Made by a program: the position numbers and the translations under genes
In this document: positions 7,792-15,722 of the stretch, one piece after another
Layout: each line of letters starts with the position of its first letter
Position numbering within the stretch: position 1 is the first letter of the stretch
DNA from: an uncultured Lachnospiraceae bacterium
GTDB taxonomy: Bacteria; Bacillota; Clostridia; Lachnospirales; Lachnospiraceae
NCBI GenBank assembly: GCA_910579805.1
Contig: CAJTWM010000037.1
Span: 1 to 18,519 of the forward strand
Direction: 5' to 3'
Length of the DNA: 18,519 nt
Notes under the pieces: generated by a model
Seen by the model: only the letters and a program-made list of their open reading frames with translations
Database searches by the model: none
What the model was told of the DNA's origin: nothing

Positions 7792-8671
7792 AAATCACCC
7801 TTAAATCCTGAAACGCCAACTGGTTTCTGTCCTTTCCGGCATCACATAAAATATAGGCCCCTCTGCCCGCGGAACATCCCTTCTTCATGCGCCCGATCAA
7901 ACGATGCAATTCCTTTTCGTAACCGTCGACCGTCCGATCGTCCATGGTCAGACGCAGCTTTGAACCTGTTTCCGAGTCAATCAGATTCAGCGTTCCTTCC
8001 AATGTAACATGAAGCTCCTCTGCCGCTAAAGTGTGCAGGATTACCGGACGCTGCTTACAATATTCCAAATACTGCAGCATTTTTCCGAAGTTTCCCGGTC
8101 TGGTTTCCGCATCGTCCCCAAACATATCCGGATGCCAGAAATCACTGATGACTGCCGTAACTCCCGGTCCTTTATAGCTCATCTTCTTTACTGCCGCAAG
8201 CATATCCGTTTCTCCGGCAAATTCCAGTTTTGAAAGCCATTTCCATACTTTCGCAAATCCGCTCCTTCCTCCGCTCACGGAAAGCCCCCGTCCCATATCC
8301 TTCATATCATAAAGCACAAGTCTGTCCATATTATTTAAGGCCAGAAATCCGACTATTGACGCCAGATCCTTTGCCAGTTCCGCCTTACTCTCCTCCCCGT
8401 ATTCCATGGAGGCGCTGGTGTCGATCAGGACAGATACTACCGCTTCTTTCTCTTCCATATATTCTCTGATATATAATTTATCCAGTCTTGCATACACGTT
8501 CCAATCCATACGCCGCAGATCGTCTCCCGGCATATATTCCCGAAAATCCGAAAATTCTGCCGAAATGCCTTTGTGTATGGATTTCCTGCTTCCGGACATA
8601 TTCAGGCTGCTCTTGTGGTTCACCTGCAGGCGCATTCGGGAAAGCGTATCATAAAATTTTGCATCAAGCAT
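7781..8671 (-). CDS. DUF58 family protein with a VWA-like fold
   Basis: This 296-residue soluble protein shows the DUF58 signature: G35 to R62 with EFSDFREY, PGDDLRRMDWN and YAR, followed by the VWA-type strand VLIDTSASM with D84, S86 and S88 as metal-site residues. DUF58 proteins are almost always next to a MoxR ATPase and VWA proteins, as here, and are thought to be adaptors or partners of that machine; their biochemistry is poorly defined. Many DUF58 proteins carry N-terminal membrane helices; this one starts directly at the conserved region and has none. Its start overlaps the MoxR gene's end by 8 nt, and its end overlaps the next gene by 11 nt, so it is very likely translationally coupled at both sides. 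Confidence 0.9.
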   Translation of the reverse strand: MLDAKFYDTLSRMRLQVNHKSSLNMSGSRKSIHKGISAEFSDFREYMPGDDLRRMDWNVYARLDKLYIREYMEEKEAVVSVLIDTSASMEYGEESKAELAKDLASIVGFLALNNMDRLVLYDMKDMGRGLSVSGGRSGFAKVWKWLSKLEFAGETDMLAAVKKMSYKGPGVTAVISDFWHPDMFGDDAETRPGNFGKMLQYLEYCKQRPVILHTLAAEELHVTLEGTLNLIDSETGSKLRLTMDDRTVDGYEKELHRLIGRMKKGCSAGRGAYILCDAGKDRNQLAFQDLRVIYDI

Positions 8672-9620
8672 ATAAACTCTTTTCCTTTGATTCCATGATC
8701 TGACGAATGATCTCGTCCTCTGTAATCCCCTCCGAAACCGCGTCGAAATTTAATAAGATACGATGGCGCAGCACCGGATACGCCACACTCTTTACATCTT
8801 CAAAAGATACGTTGAACTGTCCCTCCATAAAAGCCCTTGCTTTGGATGCGCGGATCATCGCCTGCGCCGCACGGGGACTCGCCCCTTCCCTGATATACGG
8901 ATTTTTTTCATGAGTCGCCATAACAAGCTCCAATATATAATTCATGACCGCATCCGCAACCGGAACCTGCGCAATCAGATTTCTCGCCTCCAAAAGCCCT
9001 TTTCCGTCCAAGGTTTCCTTGATTTCAGGTATCTCCCGTCCTTCCGTCAGTTCCACGATCCTGCGCAGATCCTCTTTATCCGGAAACTTCACCAGCACTT
9101 TGAACATAAACCGGTCAAGCTGTGCCTCCGGCAGCGGATAAGTACCCTCCTGTTCGATGGGATTCTGGGTTGCCAGAACCAGAAACGGCTCTTCCAAGCG
9201 ATGACTCTCGTTTCCTACCGTTACCGTATGCTCCTGCATCGCTTCTAACAGGGCAGACTGGGTTTTGGGCGTTGCACGGTTGATCTCGTCCGCAAGCACC
9301 AGATTAGCAAAAACCGGACCTTCCTGAAACCGAAAACTACTGTTTCCCCCGTCTTTTACCATAATATTGGTTCCCGTCACATCGCTCGGCATCAGATCCG
9401 GCGTAAACTGGATCCGCTTAAAAGACAGCAAAAATACCTGACCGATCGTGCGTACTAACATCGTCTTTCCCAGTCCCGGCATGCCCTCTAAAAGTACGTT
9501 TCCGCCGGTAAGAAGCGCCAGCATCACCTGCCGGATCACATCCTTTTGGCCTATGATCCCTTTTTCGATCTCTCTCTCGCATTCTCTGATCTTTTGTTGA
9601 TAAAATTCGATATCTGCCAT
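8664..9620 (-). CDS. MoxR family AAA+ ATPase
   Basis: A 318-residue AAA+ ATPase of the MoxR branch. It has Walker A GMPGLGKT (46-53), Walker B LVLADEIN with D111 and E112, sensor 1 within LATQNP (N153), and the MoxR-typical EGTYPLPEAQLDRF (158-171). A C-terminal lid domain contains PYIREGASPRAAQAM. MoxR ATPases act as chaperones that assemble or activate complexes containing VWA proteins; here the likely clients are the DUF58 and triple-VWA products encoded just downstream. I choose ATG 9618-9620 because GGAG lies 6 nt upstream. An ATG four codons earlier (9630-9632) overlaps this Shine-Dalgarno and has none of its own. It follows the previous gene by about 45 nt. Confidence 0.92.
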   Translation of the reverse strand: MADIEFYQQKIRECEREIEKGIIGQKDVIRQVMLALLTGGNVLLEGMPGLGKTMLVRTIGQVFLLSFKRIQFTPDLMPSDVTGTNIMVKDGGNSSFRFQEGPVFANLVLADEINRATPKTQSALLEAMQEHTVTVGNESHRLEEPFLVLATQNPIEQEGTYPLPEAQLDRFMFKVLVKFPDKEDLRRIVELTEGREIPEIKETLDGKGLLEARNLIAQVPVADAVMNYILELVMATHEKNPYIREGASPRAAQAMIRASKARAFMEGQFNVSFEDVKSVAYPVLRHRILLNFDAVSEGITEDEIIRQIMESKEKSLYA

Positions 9621-9665
9621 GATAATCTCCATTCTGCAGGTAAATTGGCGTCGCCAAACTGCCCG

Positions 9666-11054
9666 CTACTTATTCAAATTCTCAAAATAATCCCGGATCA
9701 CCGGTTCCATACCGCTGGGATACCTGCCCTTTGCAATCCCTTCATAAGCATTGTCCGTATATTTACCGATCACAGAATTATAATCCACATGCTCGCCTTC
9801 CCACGCAAGCCCGTTCTTTTCCCTGTAATATTCCGAATTTTGATCTCCCGTTTTATTACCTGTCAAAGACGAATCCTCTCCGATACCGTTAGGAATGCTG
9901 ACATAATCATGGACCGCGTCGCTGCTTCCCGTCCCCCTGCCGTTACCTGTACCGTCTCCGTCACCGCCGGTTCCGCTGCCCTGACCGTTCCCTTCGCCGC
10001 TGCCTTGACCGTTCCCTGTCCCCTTACCGTTTTGTCCGTTTCCGTTTCCGTCTTCTTCACCGTTTTGACCGCCGTCACTGTTTCCTGCTCCGGTTCCGCT
10101 GCCGTCTCCCTCCTGACCTCCCGAACCGCCGTTTTCTCCCGCGTTGTTCTCAGAATTTCCTGTGGATCCGTCGTTATCCTTCCCACTGTTCTCTGATCCG
10201 GACGTCTCTGCGCTGGCCATCTGCCCCATATCCCGGCCGGACATCGCTTTTGCCAATGCCTCTGCCGATGCAATCCCCGCCTGTTCGGGATTCTGCATCT
10301 CGCTTGCAAGCTTTTCCAAACTCTGTCCCGCCTGTTCGTATTTATAAGAAAGTCTCTCTGTAGCCGATCCCAGACTTTCCCATGAATCCGCTTTGGAAAG
10401 CTCTTCTTTAGATCTTTGCATTGCCTCCGAAAGTTCTTCCAGACGGGCTTTTTGTTCTTCCGTCAGGCTGTCCCTATCCACGCTTTCCAATGCCTCCAAG
10501 AGATCCTCCAGCGCTTCTTTTTCTTCTTTGGCCTGTTCTTTTACCTGATGCAGAAGCTTCGCCTGTTCTCTCACGGGAGAAGGAATAAAACCGACGCCGA
10601 TCACTGCCGCTGCCGACAGGATCAGGGCAAATATATGCTTTTTATCCGGAAAGATCCGTACTTTGATTTGTTCCTTTTTCTGTTCATAATGAAACAGCGC
10701 GTCCTGTCTCTGCCTCTTTGTCCATTCCGTTTCCTGATCTTTTTGTTCCCAAGCCGTGACCATCCGTTCTTTCAATCCGAAAGAATCCAGCCGCAAAGCC
10801 GCCTGCTTCATATCCGCCCGTCTATATATGCCGTAACCGGCCCCGCAGGCCAATCCTGCCGCAAAGCAGAGCCCCGCCGCAAAATGCGCATAATAAAACG
10901 GTATGCATAAAGAAAACAACTCGCAAAAAAGCCCCAAAATACCTCCTGCCGACGCAAAGCAGATACCATGGCCGATACATTTTGCAAGATTCATTTTTCG
11001 TCTGCAGTTTTTGATCCGTTCCTGCAGCTTTTTCATGACATCGTTCTTATCCAT
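9666..11054 (-). CDS. Membrane coiled-coil protein with Gly/Asn/Ser-rich segment, function unknown
   Basis: A 462-residue protein with no family I can name firmly. Two hydrophobic segments (about 24-45 and 50-75) and a third (about 139-158) suggest a membrane anchor. A highly charged Glu/Lys-rich coiled coil follows (about 163-235), then a segment of nearly 100 residues made mostly of Gly, Asn, Ser, Asp and Gln (about 284-378). The C-terminal region is ordered and ends with YPSGMEPVIRDYFENL, a form seen at the end of other MoxR-associated membrane proteins (from memory, not verified). By position between the ABC permease and MoxR genes it probably belongs to the same envelope complex. The ATG at 11052-11054 has GGGA 7 nt upstream. 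A TTG at 11076-11078 overlapping the permease stop is an alternative giving 470 residues. Confidence 0.75.
   Translation of the reverse strand: MDKNDVMKKLQERIKNCRRKMNLAKCIGHGICFASAGGILGLFCELFSLCIPFYYAHFAAGLCFAAGLACGAGYGIYRRADMKQAALRLDSFGLKERMVTAWEQKDQETEWTKRQRQDALFHYEQKKEQIKVRIFPDKKHIFALILSAAAVIGVGFIPSPVREQAKLLHQVKEQAKEEKEALEDLLEALESVDRDSLTEEQKARLEELSEAMQRSKEELSKADSWESLGSATERLSYKYEQAGQSLEKLASEMQNPEQAGIASAEALAKAMSGRDMGQMASAETSGSENSGKDNDGSTGNSENNAGENGGSGGQEGDGSGTGAGNSDGGQNGEEDGNGNGQNGKGTGNGQGSGEGNGQGSGTGGDGDGTGNGRGTGSSDAVHDYVSIPNGIGEDSSLTGNKTGDQNSEYYREKNGLAWEGEHVDYNSVIGKYTDNAYEGIAKGRYPSGMEPVIRDYFENLNK
9921..10205 (-). repeat. Low-complexity Gly/Asn/Ser/Gln-rich coding repeat
   Basis: Within the membrane coiled-coil gene, about 95 codons encode short imperfect repeats such as NGQGSGEGNGQGSGTG and GNGNGQNGKGTGNGQG. 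On the DNA this is a run of degenerate GGNAAC/GGCAGC-type units. It is likely an unfolded spacer or linker, and its length may vary between strains by replication slippage. It also produces long spurious open frames on other frames. Confidence 0.75.
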
Positions 11055-11074
11055 AAACAATTCCCTATCCTTGC

Positions 11075-12019
11075 TCAATCCGCCGTCTGCTGTGACTGTA
11101 TGGGATATTTTTTCACTTTACGCTTTTTTATAGGATCGATCCGTTTGGCTGCAAGAATAAGGAACAAAAACGAAACCGCCAAAAAGAGAATCGTCGAAAG
11201 AATCATCCACCTGTTTCCTACCGTCACCAAACCAATCAGTTCCTTTTTCTGCGTCATCCCCATTGCCCTTGAAAGAGTATTTACCACAGATTCTCCCGAC
11301 ATCACTTTTACAAAAAATTCCGTTAAGTACACCGCAGGATTTAAAAGAAAGAACAGAGCCGTATTTTCTCCGTGTTTATAATAAGTCTGTGAAACGCCGT
11401 GAACTAAACTCATGTTTGATTCCATGATCGAATAGATCAAAAAAGGCAGCACCGTTCCGATAAAGAAAATAATATAAAACCCATAGGACATAATGACCGC
11501 ACTGATACTCTTTTTCGAAAGAGAAGAACAGAAGATCCCGATGCTTGCCGAAAAGACCGACACCAAAACTGCAACTCCCAAAAACCAGAACAGATAACTC
11601 CACGACATTCCCCCGATTACAAAGGAAAGCGCCATGACAGGCATACTGCCGATCACGAAAAGCATACTCTGTACGATCGCCGTCATCACTTTACCCAAAA
11701 TAATGGAAAAAGGCGTCATCCCCGTGGTCATCATAATATCAAAAGTCTGCCTCTCTTTTTCTCCCGAAATAGCAGAAGCCGTCCTGACCGGCACCACGAT
11801 CCCCAAAATGATCAATTGCGTCACTGCAAGCACCGGATACAGCCATACAAGGGTGCTGTAGATATTTTGTGTGGAATATCTGTTATTCTGCTCTATCACC
11901 AGCATTGCAACAAAAAATACCAGCGCCAGTATCAATTCATAGGCAAATACCCCCCAGCAGATCTTCATACTGCGGGACTGCACCCTTACATCTCTCTTAA
12001 CGATTGGATTCAACCGCAT
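11075..12019 (-). CDS. ABC-2 type transporter permease
   Basis: This 314-residue integral membrane protein has about six hydrophobic segments: roughly 24-43, 60-80, 105-135, 142-168, 172-200 and 270-290. The cytoplasmic loop between helices 2 and 3 contains SGEKERQTFDIMMTTGMTPF, the coupling-region signature of ABC-2 permeases (EKERGTLE-like). It would pair with the ATPase encoded just upstream to form an exporter or a mechanotransducing ABC complex. As there is only one permease gene, a homodimer, or partnership with the 676-residue membrane protein, is likely. ATG 12017-12019 has GGAG 6 nt upstream and overlaps the ATPase gene's end by 23 nt, indicating coupled translation. The substrate cannot be read from the sequence. 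Confidence 0.9.
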   Translation of the reverse strand: MRLNPIVKRDVRVQSRSMKICWGVFAYELILALVFFVAMLVIEQNNRYSTQNIYSTLVWLYPVLAVTQLIILGIVVPVRTASAISGEKERQTFDIMMTTGMTPFSIILGKVMTAIVQSMLFVIGSMPVMALSFVIGGMSWSYLFWFLGVAVLVSVFSASIGIFCSSLSKKSISAVIMSYGFYIIFFIGTVLPFLIYSIMESNMSLVHGVSQTYYKHGENTALFFLLNPAVYLTEFFVKVMSGESVVNTLSRAMGMTQKKELIGLVTVGNRWMILSTILFLAVSFLFLILAAKRIDPIKKRKVKKYPIQSQQTAD

Positions 12020-13064
12020 CTTCTACTCCCCCTTTCCGTCCTGTCACATTTCCGTAAACAACGTCCTGACTCCCATAAGTTTCAGCCCCATAGTTTCCGG
12101 ACTCACAATTGCCGGCGCTATGGTTTTCAGCGCCGCCTTCCGTATCATTGCCTCCTGTAACGCGCATAAACAATGTTTCCAAATTGCCTTCCTGTTTATG
12201 GAATCCGGTCACCACTACGTCGTTTGCTATCATAACGCCGATCATTCTGGCGATTTCCTGTTTTGTCATCGTATGGGACAGCCTGATTTCCTGTTCGCCT
12301 GCCGAACTCACTTTCACGCCGGGATATTCCTTTGCAATACGGATTGCCGTCTCGCGGCCGCTGTCCATTGTAACGACTAGTTTATTACTTCCAAATACTC
12401 CCTCCATCACATCCTCGATCCGTCCGGACGCTACAAGATTGCCACGGTCCATGATGCCGATACTGTTACACATTTCGGACAATTCCGCAAGAATATGGGA
12501 ACTGATCACAATAGTTTTTCCCATACTTTGCAGATTCAGCAGAAGTTCCTTCATTTCTACCCTCGCCCTTGGGTCTAATCCGGAATTAGGCTCATCTAAA
12601 ACTAAAAGCGCCGGATTATGGATCAGCGCCCTTGCCACGCAGAGCCGCTGCTTCATTCCCCTTGAAAGGGTATCTACAAAAACCTCCTTTTTATCGGAGA
12701 GATTTACAAGTTCCAAAAGATCGTCCGAGATCTTCTCGATCTCTTTAGAATTCATACGGTACATAGATCCGTAAAAATCCATATATTCCTTTACTTTCAG
12801 ATTGTCGTACACCCCGAAAAAATCCGGTACATACCCAATCTGTTTTTTGATCTCTCTTTGACGGGCCAGCGCGTCTATGCCGTTGATCATGATCCCGCCT
12901 GCCGTAGGCAGCATCAGTCCGCATACCATGCGGATCGTAGTCGTTTTTCCCGCCCCGTTAGGTCCCACAAACCCGAACAGATCTCCCTTGGGAATATGCA
13001 GCGTCAGATCGTTCACAGCCTGAAACTTCCCATAACTCTTATATAAATGATTGATTTGAAGCAT
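11997..13064 (-). CDS. ABC transporter ATP-binding protein
   Basis: A 355-residue ABC ATPase. It has Walker A GPNGAGKT (34-41), Q-loop region around QIGYVPDFFG (76-84), signature LSRGMKQR (133-140), Walker B LLVLDEP (153-159), D-loop SGLD and H-loop H190. Residues about 215-300 form the usual C-terminal extension of ABC-2 exporter ATPases. After about residue 300 comes an unusual Gly/Asn/Glu-rich tail of some 55 residues (with NCESGNYGAETYGSQD), not expected in this family. The start is the ATG at 13062-13064, with GGAGG 9 nt upstream inside the end of the preceding gene. A longer frame (to 13145) lacks homology and overlaps that gene. It works with the permease gene it overlaps. Confidence 0.93.
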   Translation of the reverse strand: MLQINHLYKSYGKFQAVNDLTLHIPKGDLFGFVGPNGAGKTTTIRMVCGLMLPTAGGIMINGIDALARQREIKKQIGYVPDFFGVYDNLKVKEYMDFYGSMYRMNSKEIEKISDDLLELVNLSDKKEVFVDTLSRGMKQRLCVARALIHNPALLVLDEPNSGLDPRARVEMKELLLNLQSMGKTIVISSHILAELSEMCNSIGIMDRGNLVASGRIEDVMEGVFGSNKLVVTMDSGRETAIRIAKEYPGVKVSSAGEQEIRLSHTMTKQEIARMIGVMIANDVVVTGFHKQEGNLETLFMRVTGGNDTEGGAENHSAGNCESGNYGAETYGSQDVVYGNVTGRKGGVEDAVESNR

Positions 13065-13065
13065 C

Positions 13066-15096
13066 TTATCTTTCCTCCGTTTCTGCATAGGAATAAAGAC
13101 ATCCGTAAGAAATCTCGCTGCACCTGCCGGTCGCTGCCTTTTCATAATCCTTCACGAGACCCGCTATGATAACGCAGGGCCGGTTCGAGGGTTTTGTTTC
13201 TTCCGCGATTCCAAGGCCTAAAACAAGAGCCGACATATCGTCCCTCTCATAGACATCGTTTGTCCTGTAACCGTATATATTGGCCAGATCATAGACCATA
13301 GTATCGTAATACTTCACCTCGTCTTTATAGACGCACTTGTTATCCGCCTGCTGCAGATCGACGGTTTCCCCTGCTTTTACATCGGAATAAACCAAAATAT
13401 AAGAATCCGACCATACCGCCATATAAGCCATATCATAGTCCGTCCCGTTTGTGATCGTTCCCTGAGGGTCGCCGTTAAGTTCTATTCCACTTATATTCGA
13501 GCCTGTAATAGCCCCACTTGTTTCCGATCTGCCGCTTGCATAGAAATATCCGTTTTCAAAATTTTCTTTCGGCTTTAATCCTATGGACATCCCTTCACTA
13601 TCATTGCTCACGATACAACGATACTCCCCTGCGCCGGTAGTGCTGACTCCATAATAACCGGATCCGTTAAATCCCGGCCCCGCTATTTCATACTTATCGT
13701 TTAAGGACACTCTCCATTCCTTTATACCGGAATGATATGCCAAAAAATAAGTATCCTCCTGATTACTGTCCGCCCGCTTTGCCGTTACGGAATATACTTT
13801 TGTTTCGTTTACTTTGGATCCCTGTCCAAAGAAAAATACCCCTGCAATAAAAATGAGGCCCAGCGCCGGCACCCCGATCCAATACCATTCGCTTTTTTTA
13901 CATTTGCGTAAGATCAGATACATTACCGGCCCTACCAGCACAACATAAACTCCGATCAGCGCCTCGAGCCAGGTAAAATCCACCGACGTATTACTACTGT
14001 CTATATAAGAAAGCAGTCTCTGCCCTGTATAGTCCATATTGGAAAATCCGCCATAATGACTGTAACTGTTAGAGCGGTACATCGTCTCACTGTATAGGTT
14101 GCTGACCATATAAGTTTCCAGTTTCTGTAATTCCTTTTCCCCGAAGGAAAAATAAAAAACAGACGCAGCCCCGTCTCCGACAGCGCCGCAGACAGCAGGC
14201 TGTTCCGCACTTTCATAAAAATGGCTACGGCCATAATCCAACTTTGCAACCTCCATCTGCGAAAAATCTATCCCTGCCTCTTTATAGTCGTAATAATAGC
14301 CATATCCGCTATTATTACTTGATATTTCGTTTTCTTCACCCGGTTCGCTGATGTCTAATACTTCTATCCCTAAAAAATCTTCATCAAATCCCGAAAGGGT
14401 CTGATCCGCATACGCTCCCGTTCCGATCAGAAGCCATCCGCCGTCCTCTACCCACTTTTGAACCGCCTGGATATTCTCTTCCCCAAGCGCCGATACGTTA
14501 AACCGGTCGATGACTAAAAAGTAAAGCCCGTCCAAATACTCCTGCAGATTATCCTTATTAAGCTCAATCAGTTTAAGAGGATATTCCATATTATTTTTAA
14601 TATAAAAATTCTCCCCTCCTGCGTCCATAAAACCCAGATCCGTATAATGATCGGATAAAATTCCTACCGGGATGCCGGTTATGGAATTGCCGAACACATT
14701 TTTCAGGGAAATCGACTGCATCATCTTTCCTTTTTCATTTAGAAAATTCAGTTCGCATATTCCTCGTACCGTATCCGCCGCACGTTCCGGTACCGTGATC
14801 GTAAACTGCTTTTTTCCTTCTGCCGGAAGCGTAAGCTCCGTATTATATGCGCAGTTATCAAAACCCGATCCGGTAAAGATCACTTGCACCGTACCGGTAA
14901 AATCCTCTCCTGCATTCTCTGCCGTCACCTGCATCACATAGTTTTTGTTATCCTTTTTTAGCATTTCCACACTGCCTGTAAACTGTTTTGTCTCTTCTTT
15001 GTCCTCTGCCGCAAATACCTCGCTTTTTTGTCCGCCGGCAAACAATATGGACAAACACAACAGTATCATATATACTGCCGTCTTCCGATTCCGCAT
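13066..15096 (-). CDS. Exported membrane protein with GATase-like domain, first gene of the ABC/MoxR operon
   Basis: This 676-residue protein starts with a signal peptide (hydrophobic 7-21, likely cleavage after residues 29-30, VFAA). An N-terminal beta-rich extracellular region (about 35-135) resembles the domains that precede GATase-like folds in Bat-type proteins. Residues about 140-250 have a class I glutamine-amidotransferase-like pattern (VGILSDHY, LYFLVIDRF, VQKWVEDGGWLLIGTGAY) with no evident catalytic Cys. Two membrane helices follow (377-396 and 404-423), then an extracellular C-terminal domain rich in Tyr, Ser and Gly. It probably pairs with the ABC transporter, much as large membrane proteins accompany gliding-type ABC systems (inference). 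GGGAGG lies 7 nt before ATG 15094-15096. The ATPase gene begins 1 nt after its stop. The family is not firmly recognised. Confidence 0.75.
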   Translation of the reverse strand: MRNRKTAVYMILLCLSILFAGGQKSEVFAAEDKEETKQFTGSVEMLKKDNKNYVMQVTAENAGEDFTGTVQVIFTGSGFDNCAYNTELTLPAEGKKQFTITVPERAADTVRGICELNFLNEKGKMMQSISLKNVFGNSITGIPVGILSDHYTDLGFMDAGGENFYIKNNMEYPLKLIELNKDNLQEYLDGLYFLVIDRFNVSALGEENIQAVQKWVEDGGWLLIGTGAYADQTLSGFDEDFLGIEVLDISEPGEENEISSNNSGYGYYYDYKEAGIDFSQMEVAKLDYGRSHFYESAEQPAVCGAVGDGAASVFYFSFGEKELQKLETYMVSNLYSETMYRSNSYSHYGGFSNMDYTGQRLLSYIDSSNTSVDFTWLEALIGVYVVLVGPVMYLILRKCKKSEWYWIGVPALGLIFIAGVFFFGQGSKVNETKVYSVTAKRADSNQEDTYFLAYHSGIKEWRVSLNDKYEIAGPGFNGSGYYGVSTTGAGEYRCIVSNDSEGMSIGLKPKENFENGYFYASGRSETSGAITGSNISGIELNGDPQGTITNGTDYDMAYMAVWSDSYILVYSDVKAGETVDLQQADNKCVYKDEVKYYDTMVYDLANIYGYRTNDVYERDDMSALVLGLGIAEETKPSNRPCVIIAGLVKDYEKAATGRCSEISYGCLYSYAETEER

Positions 15097-15137
15097 AACG
15101 CTACCTCCCTGCGCTTGTTACCTTTTTCACATAATCG

Positions 15138-15160
15138 ATCATATTTTTTCTATGATAGCA
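15138..15160 (-). promoter_or_regulatory. Predicted operon promoter (extended -10) with overlapping inverted repeat
   Basis: The minus strand carries TGCTATCAT (15160-15152), a TGn-extended -10 box, about 55 nt before the first gene of the operon; no strong -35 is visible. ATCATA (15138-15143) and TATGAT (15151-15156) form a 6-bp inverted repeat covering the -10 box and the predicted start, so it could be an operator or an initial hairpin. Activator dependence is possible because the -35 is poor. Confidence 0.45.
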
Positions 15161-15443
15161 CAATGTTTGCCATAAATCCTACAACTTTTACCAAAAAATT
15201 ATTTAAGATTTTTTTAATTATCTTCCTTTTGTTGTAGAACTATTACATTTTGATTTCCGGTTGATTTTCGCCCTAAAGACTCTTGCTACTTCCGGAAAAA
15301 TGCTTTATACTTCTTTTATCACATGAAAATCGGATTGTCCCTTGTGCAGTCTGCGTCAAATCTCACCAAAATTTTATTGTATAAGTTCTTTTAATAAATC
15401 TAAAGTTTCTTTGGAATCTGGCAGTCTCCTTTTTACTTTCCAA
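15161..15443. other. AT-rich intergenic region upstream of the operon
   Basis: I see no gene here. A 7-bp inverted repeat, CTACAAC (15179-15185) and GTTGTAG (15231-15237), surrounds an AT-rich core upstream of the predicted operon promoter and might bind a regulator. The remainder shows no convincing promoter, RNA gene or coding potential. Plus-strand frames entering the Rpn-like fragment on the right have no start with a ribosome binding site until 15489. Confidence 0.4.
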
Positions 15444-15722
15444 AATGAAATTCTGACCGAGATCTTGAAAAAAGAAAGGATGACCATTATGAGTTTTATC
15501 TTATCCGAATTTGATGAGAAAGCCTATGCAGAGGTAATCCGTGAAGACGGCTATGCAGAAGGCTTCGACAATGGCTTTGATAACGGTTTCAACAGTTGTC
15601 AGCAAAAACTCCTTGAATTGACTTCAAAACTTCTTGCTGCAAAGCGTTATGACGACCTTAAAAAATCTACGGAAAATAACGATTTTCTAGAAAGCCTGTA
15701 TCAGGAATTTAAGCTGAAATAA
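15444..15722 (+). pseudogene. C-terminal fragment of an Rpn/PD-(D/E)XK-family protein
   Basis: The frame reads NEILTEILKKERM, then MSFILSEFDEKAYAEVIRED, GYAEGFDNGFDNGFN and a short helical tail ending in EFKLK. The block with ILSEFDEKAY and the repeated EG/DNG turns is typical of the C-terminal end of Rpn-type recombination-promoting nucleases (transposase-like PD-(D/E)XK proteins). The catalytic N-terminal nuclease domain, some 200 residues or more, is missing. Similarity seems to continue upstream of the only good start (ATG 15489-15491, with AAGGA 8 nt before), which argues for a 5'-truncated remnant rather than a designed small protein. An expressed 77-residue product from 15489 cannot be excluded. 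It is the only plus-strand gene between 97 and the right edge. Confidence 0.55.

Noticed and set aside
8763..9248. 161-codon plus-strand frame
   Set aside because: It lies wholly antisense to the MoxR gene, whose motifs are unmistakable; its own product has no recognisable domain and no ribosome site.
9546..10196. 216-codon plus-strand frame, rich in Val/Ser/Ala
   Set aside because: It is antisense to the MoxR start and the Gly/Asn/Ser-rich repeat; the repeat leaves several frames open by composition alone.
9863..10309. 148-codon minus-strand frame rich in Thr, Val and Arg
   Set aside because: It is an alternative frame of the same low-complexity repeat, inside the membrane coiled-coil gene.
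12109..12774. 221-codon plus-strand frame
   Set aside because: It is antisense to the ABC ATPase, with no ribosome binding site or family resemblance.
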